A stretch of 64,000 nt of DNA from Trichocoleus sp. FACHB-40. Lineage in GTDB: Bacteria; Cyanobacteriota; Cyanobacteriia; Cyanobacteriales; FACHB-T130. The notes below the pieces were generated by a model. The model was given only the letters and a program-made list of their open reading frames with translations, ran no database searches and had not been told where the DNA came from. A program made the translations under genes and the position numbers. The stretch is taken from contig NZ_JACJPF010000111.1 in the NCBI RefSeq assembly GCF_014695915.1, positions 1-64,000 on the forward strand. Reading direction: 5' to 3'. Of this stretch, positions 62,576-64,000 are shown piece after piece (position 1 is the stretch's first letter; each line of letters begins with the position of its first letter).

Positions 62576-63298
62576 ATGAAAAACTTAATCCAAAAAATAT
62601 TAAATTTCCCAAATAACTTCAATAGTTTTGAAGCCCGGAACAAGCAAGATGTTCTCTTATTTGACTCCTCATTTGCTGCCCAAGACATTGCCTTTATAAT
62701 TGGCGGTCATTGGGATGGTTGTAATGGTATTTTAGTAACTAAAAATGATGAAATAGCGGTTAATACGGCTGCTGAATTGTTAGGGGCGCGATGGTGTTAC
62801 AATGGTGCCAAAATCGCCCTGACAAGCAGATTAAGTGCTGATGACTTAAGGCGACGTTATGCAGCAGGAGAAAGGCATTTTATCAATGCTAACTTGAGGT
62901 GCGCTAGGCTTGGTGAGTGTTTACTTAGTGAAGTTAACCTGAGCTGGGCAAAACTGAGTTTAGCAAACCTGTGTGGAGCCAATTTAAGTAAAGCAAACTT
63001 AAGTGATGCAGATTTGATTGAAGCCAACTTGACCGAAGCCAACCTGCGTACAGCTAACTTGGCTAGAACAAACCTGGCTAAAGCTAACCTGCGGCTAGCA
63101 GATTTAAGAGGGGCAAATTTGAGTAAAGCTTTCTTGAGTGAGGCTAATCTCAGCGAAGCCGATTTAAGGGGAGCAAATCTAGAATTGGCAGACTTAAGAG
63201 GTGCTGATTTGAGTGGAACTAACCTGAGTGGTGCTAACTTAAGTGGTGCCAAGTTAATTGAAGCTGATTTGGCAACAGCAACCCTATCTAATGACTGA
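62576..63298 (+). CDS. Pentapeptide repeat protein
   Basis: A 240-residue protein. Residues 1-100 form a short globular domain (DIAFIIGGHWDGCNGILVTK, NTAAELLGARWCYNGAKIAL). From about 100 to 235 it is a run of A(D/N)LXX pentapeptides (ANLSKANLSDADLIEANLTE, ANLRGADL-type), about 25 units, forming a right-handed beta helix. The ATG at 62576 has AGGAAA about 12 bases upstream. Such proteins are very common in cyanobacteria, and most have no known role; a few mimic DNA. No signal peptide. Confidence 0.9.
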   Translation: MKNLIQKILNFPNNFNSFEARNKQDVLLFDSSFAAQDIAFIIGGHWDGCNGILVTKNDEIAVNTAAELLGARWCYNGAKIALTSRLSADDLRRRYAAGERHFINANLRCARLGECLLSEVNLSWAKLSLANLCGANLSKANLSDADLIEANLTEANLRTANLARTNLAKANLRLADLRGANLSKAFLSEANLSEADLRGANLELADLRGADLSGTNLSGANLSGAKLIEADLATATLSND

Positions 63299-63677
63299 AT
63301 TTGAGTATTATGGATACGTTATTAAGCATTGCTATTGGTATTAGTTTGAGGGCGCGTTCATGGCAGGAATTGCAATGCTGGCGTTTTCACCATTAAAAGA
63401 GGCAGGAGGAAAAGATAATTGAGGGTAGTAAATCCAAGAAAATCTTAATATTTTCCTGGTATATAGCAATTCTCATACTAGTGAGGCACAGGTATTTTTT
63501 TCTCTTCTCTTGTATCAAATAGATAGTGTGAGATTCTGTACCTCATGAGTTCGAGAACCGCTATAGCATCCGCCAAGTTTCTCTTGTAACGAAACGCTAG
63601 AAATAAAAAAATATAGTTCCTTTAAGGATTATTATAAAAAAAAATTGAGAGTAACACAAGTTGATTAATTTCTCAAT
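63299..63677. other. Intergenic region with inverted-repeat element
   Basis: The spacer holds the MITE-like element at 63460-63567 and an AT-rich section 63600-63660, which should contain the promoter of the next gene. Nothing else is recognised. Confidence 0.5.
63460..63567. mobile_element. MITE-like element with TATAGC-TTCTC ends
   Basis: Left end TATATAGCAATTCTCATACT AGTGAGGCACA; reverse complement of right end GCTATAGCGGTTCTCGAACT CATGAGGTACA. About two thirds of 30 positions agree, including TATAGC, TTCTC, TGAGG and ACA. No coding capacity. This end type is frequent in cyanobacterial spacers. Confidence 0.65.
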
Positions 63678-64000
63678 ATGGCTAAAGCAGATTTTCGCTT
63701 TTATGCAGAACTGAATGATTTCTTGCCGCCTAAAAGAAGGCAAGTAATAATTACTCATCTCTTTGAAGAACGAGCATCGATTAAGGACACGATTGAATCT
63801 CTAGGTGTACCCCATCCGGAAGTTGACTTGATTTTAGTTAATGGGAAATCTGTAGATTTTTCATATATTTTAGCTGATAGCGATCGCATCCAAGTCTATC
63901 CGGTTTCCGCTGCCAATGAAAACGCAGCAATAATCTCTCTCGTGCGACCTCAACCGCTAAATGTTTTTCGCTTTGTTTTAGATATACATTTAGGTAAGCT
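63678..64000 (+). CDS. Mut7-C-type protein with N-terminal ubiquitin-like domain (partial)
   Basis: ATG at 63678 opens a frame that runs off the right edge after 107 residues. It reads MAKADFRFYAELNDFLPPKR, HLFEERASIKDTIESLGVPH and PEVDLILVNGKSVDFSYIL, then VRPQPLNVFRFVLDIHLGK. This is the ubiquitin-like beta-grasp domain (Ub-Mut7C) found before the Mut7-C PIN-fold ribonuclease domain; FVLDIHLGKL is the usual entry to the nuclease domain, which carries the first catalytic Asp. The rest lies outside the window. Confidence 0.8.
   Translation, partial: MAKADFRFYAELNDFLPPKRRQVIITHLFEERASIKDTIESLGVPHPEVDLILVNGKSVDFSYILADSDRIQVYPVSAANENAAIISLVRPQPLNVFRFVLDIHLGK

Noticed and set aside
62857-63252. 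Antisense frame over the pentapeptide gene
   Set aside because: Its leucine/alanine/lysine pattern is the mirror of the pentapeptide codons; the sense frame is clearly the gene.
1-64000. tRNA, rRNA, riboswitch or phage region
   Set aside because: No tRNA-like cloverleaf, rRNA stretch or set of phage structural genes was recognised while reading the spacers by eye; covariance-model tools could still find small RNAs.

Overview
The window is cyanobacterial chromosomal DNA. The evidence is a complete phycocyanin operon (cpcB-A-C-D-E-F plus three tandem cpcG), the octamer GCGATCGC (HIP1) scattered through genes and spacers, and characteristic families: a CYP120-type P450, four-ACT aspartokinase, several Uma2 proteins, a DUF29 protein, many PAS/GAF sensors and pentapeptide repeats. 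Three cpcG copies of about 277, 248 and 253 residues recall the cpcG1-G2-G3 set of filamentous freshwater cyanobacteria such as Mastigocladus. The genus cannot be fixed from this sequence. I saw no rRNA, tRNA or CRISPR array.

Layout. 1-800: the edge of a possible transposase and a repeat-bearing spacer. 816-10946: a diiron/heme-oxygenase-like protein and a signalling block (PAS histidine kinase, a 1469-residue hybrid kinase, and a REC-Hpt-REC-GGDEF regulator). 11140-12176: a decayed DUF3365 gene and a Uma2 gene. 12192-18993: the phycobilisome rod operon on the minus strand, with a strong terminator after the last cpcG and a hairpin between cpcA and cpcC. 19936-26338: a minus-strand run of pseudouridine synthase, Uma2, and a three-gene set (TPR-CHAT protease-like protein, small helical protein, two-TM protein) that looks like a caspase/TPR-type conflict or cell-death system. 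26529-34785: aspartokinase, P450 with a possible TetR operator, GNAT, TetR, Uma2, DUF29 and NDH-2. 34990-36173: a graveyard of transposase fragments. 36323-47579: phosphoesterase, lipid kinase, proA, bestrophin, folB, a patatin with an inserted module, a GGDEF-EAL protein and a membrane protein. 47737-59397: a giant alpha-2-macroglobulin lipoprotein and penicillin-binding protein 1C, separated by Uma2, a toxin-antitoxin pair and a glycosyltransferase. 59655-62418: a glucoamylase gene broken by a small inverted-repeat element. 62576-64000: a pentapeptide protein and the start of a Mut7-C-type gene.

The most striking theme is how heavily small repeats have colonised this DNA. A 230-bp MITE with an 8-bp target duplication splits the glucoamylase. 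A 69-bp element sits in frame in an antitoxin gene. In-frame copies of dispersed intergenic repeats appear in two sensor kinases, the alpha-2-macroglobulin and PBP1C. At least four more inverted-repeat elements lie between genes. The best candidate for a little-described system is the CHAT-TPR / small protein / membrane protein cluster at 21641-26338.
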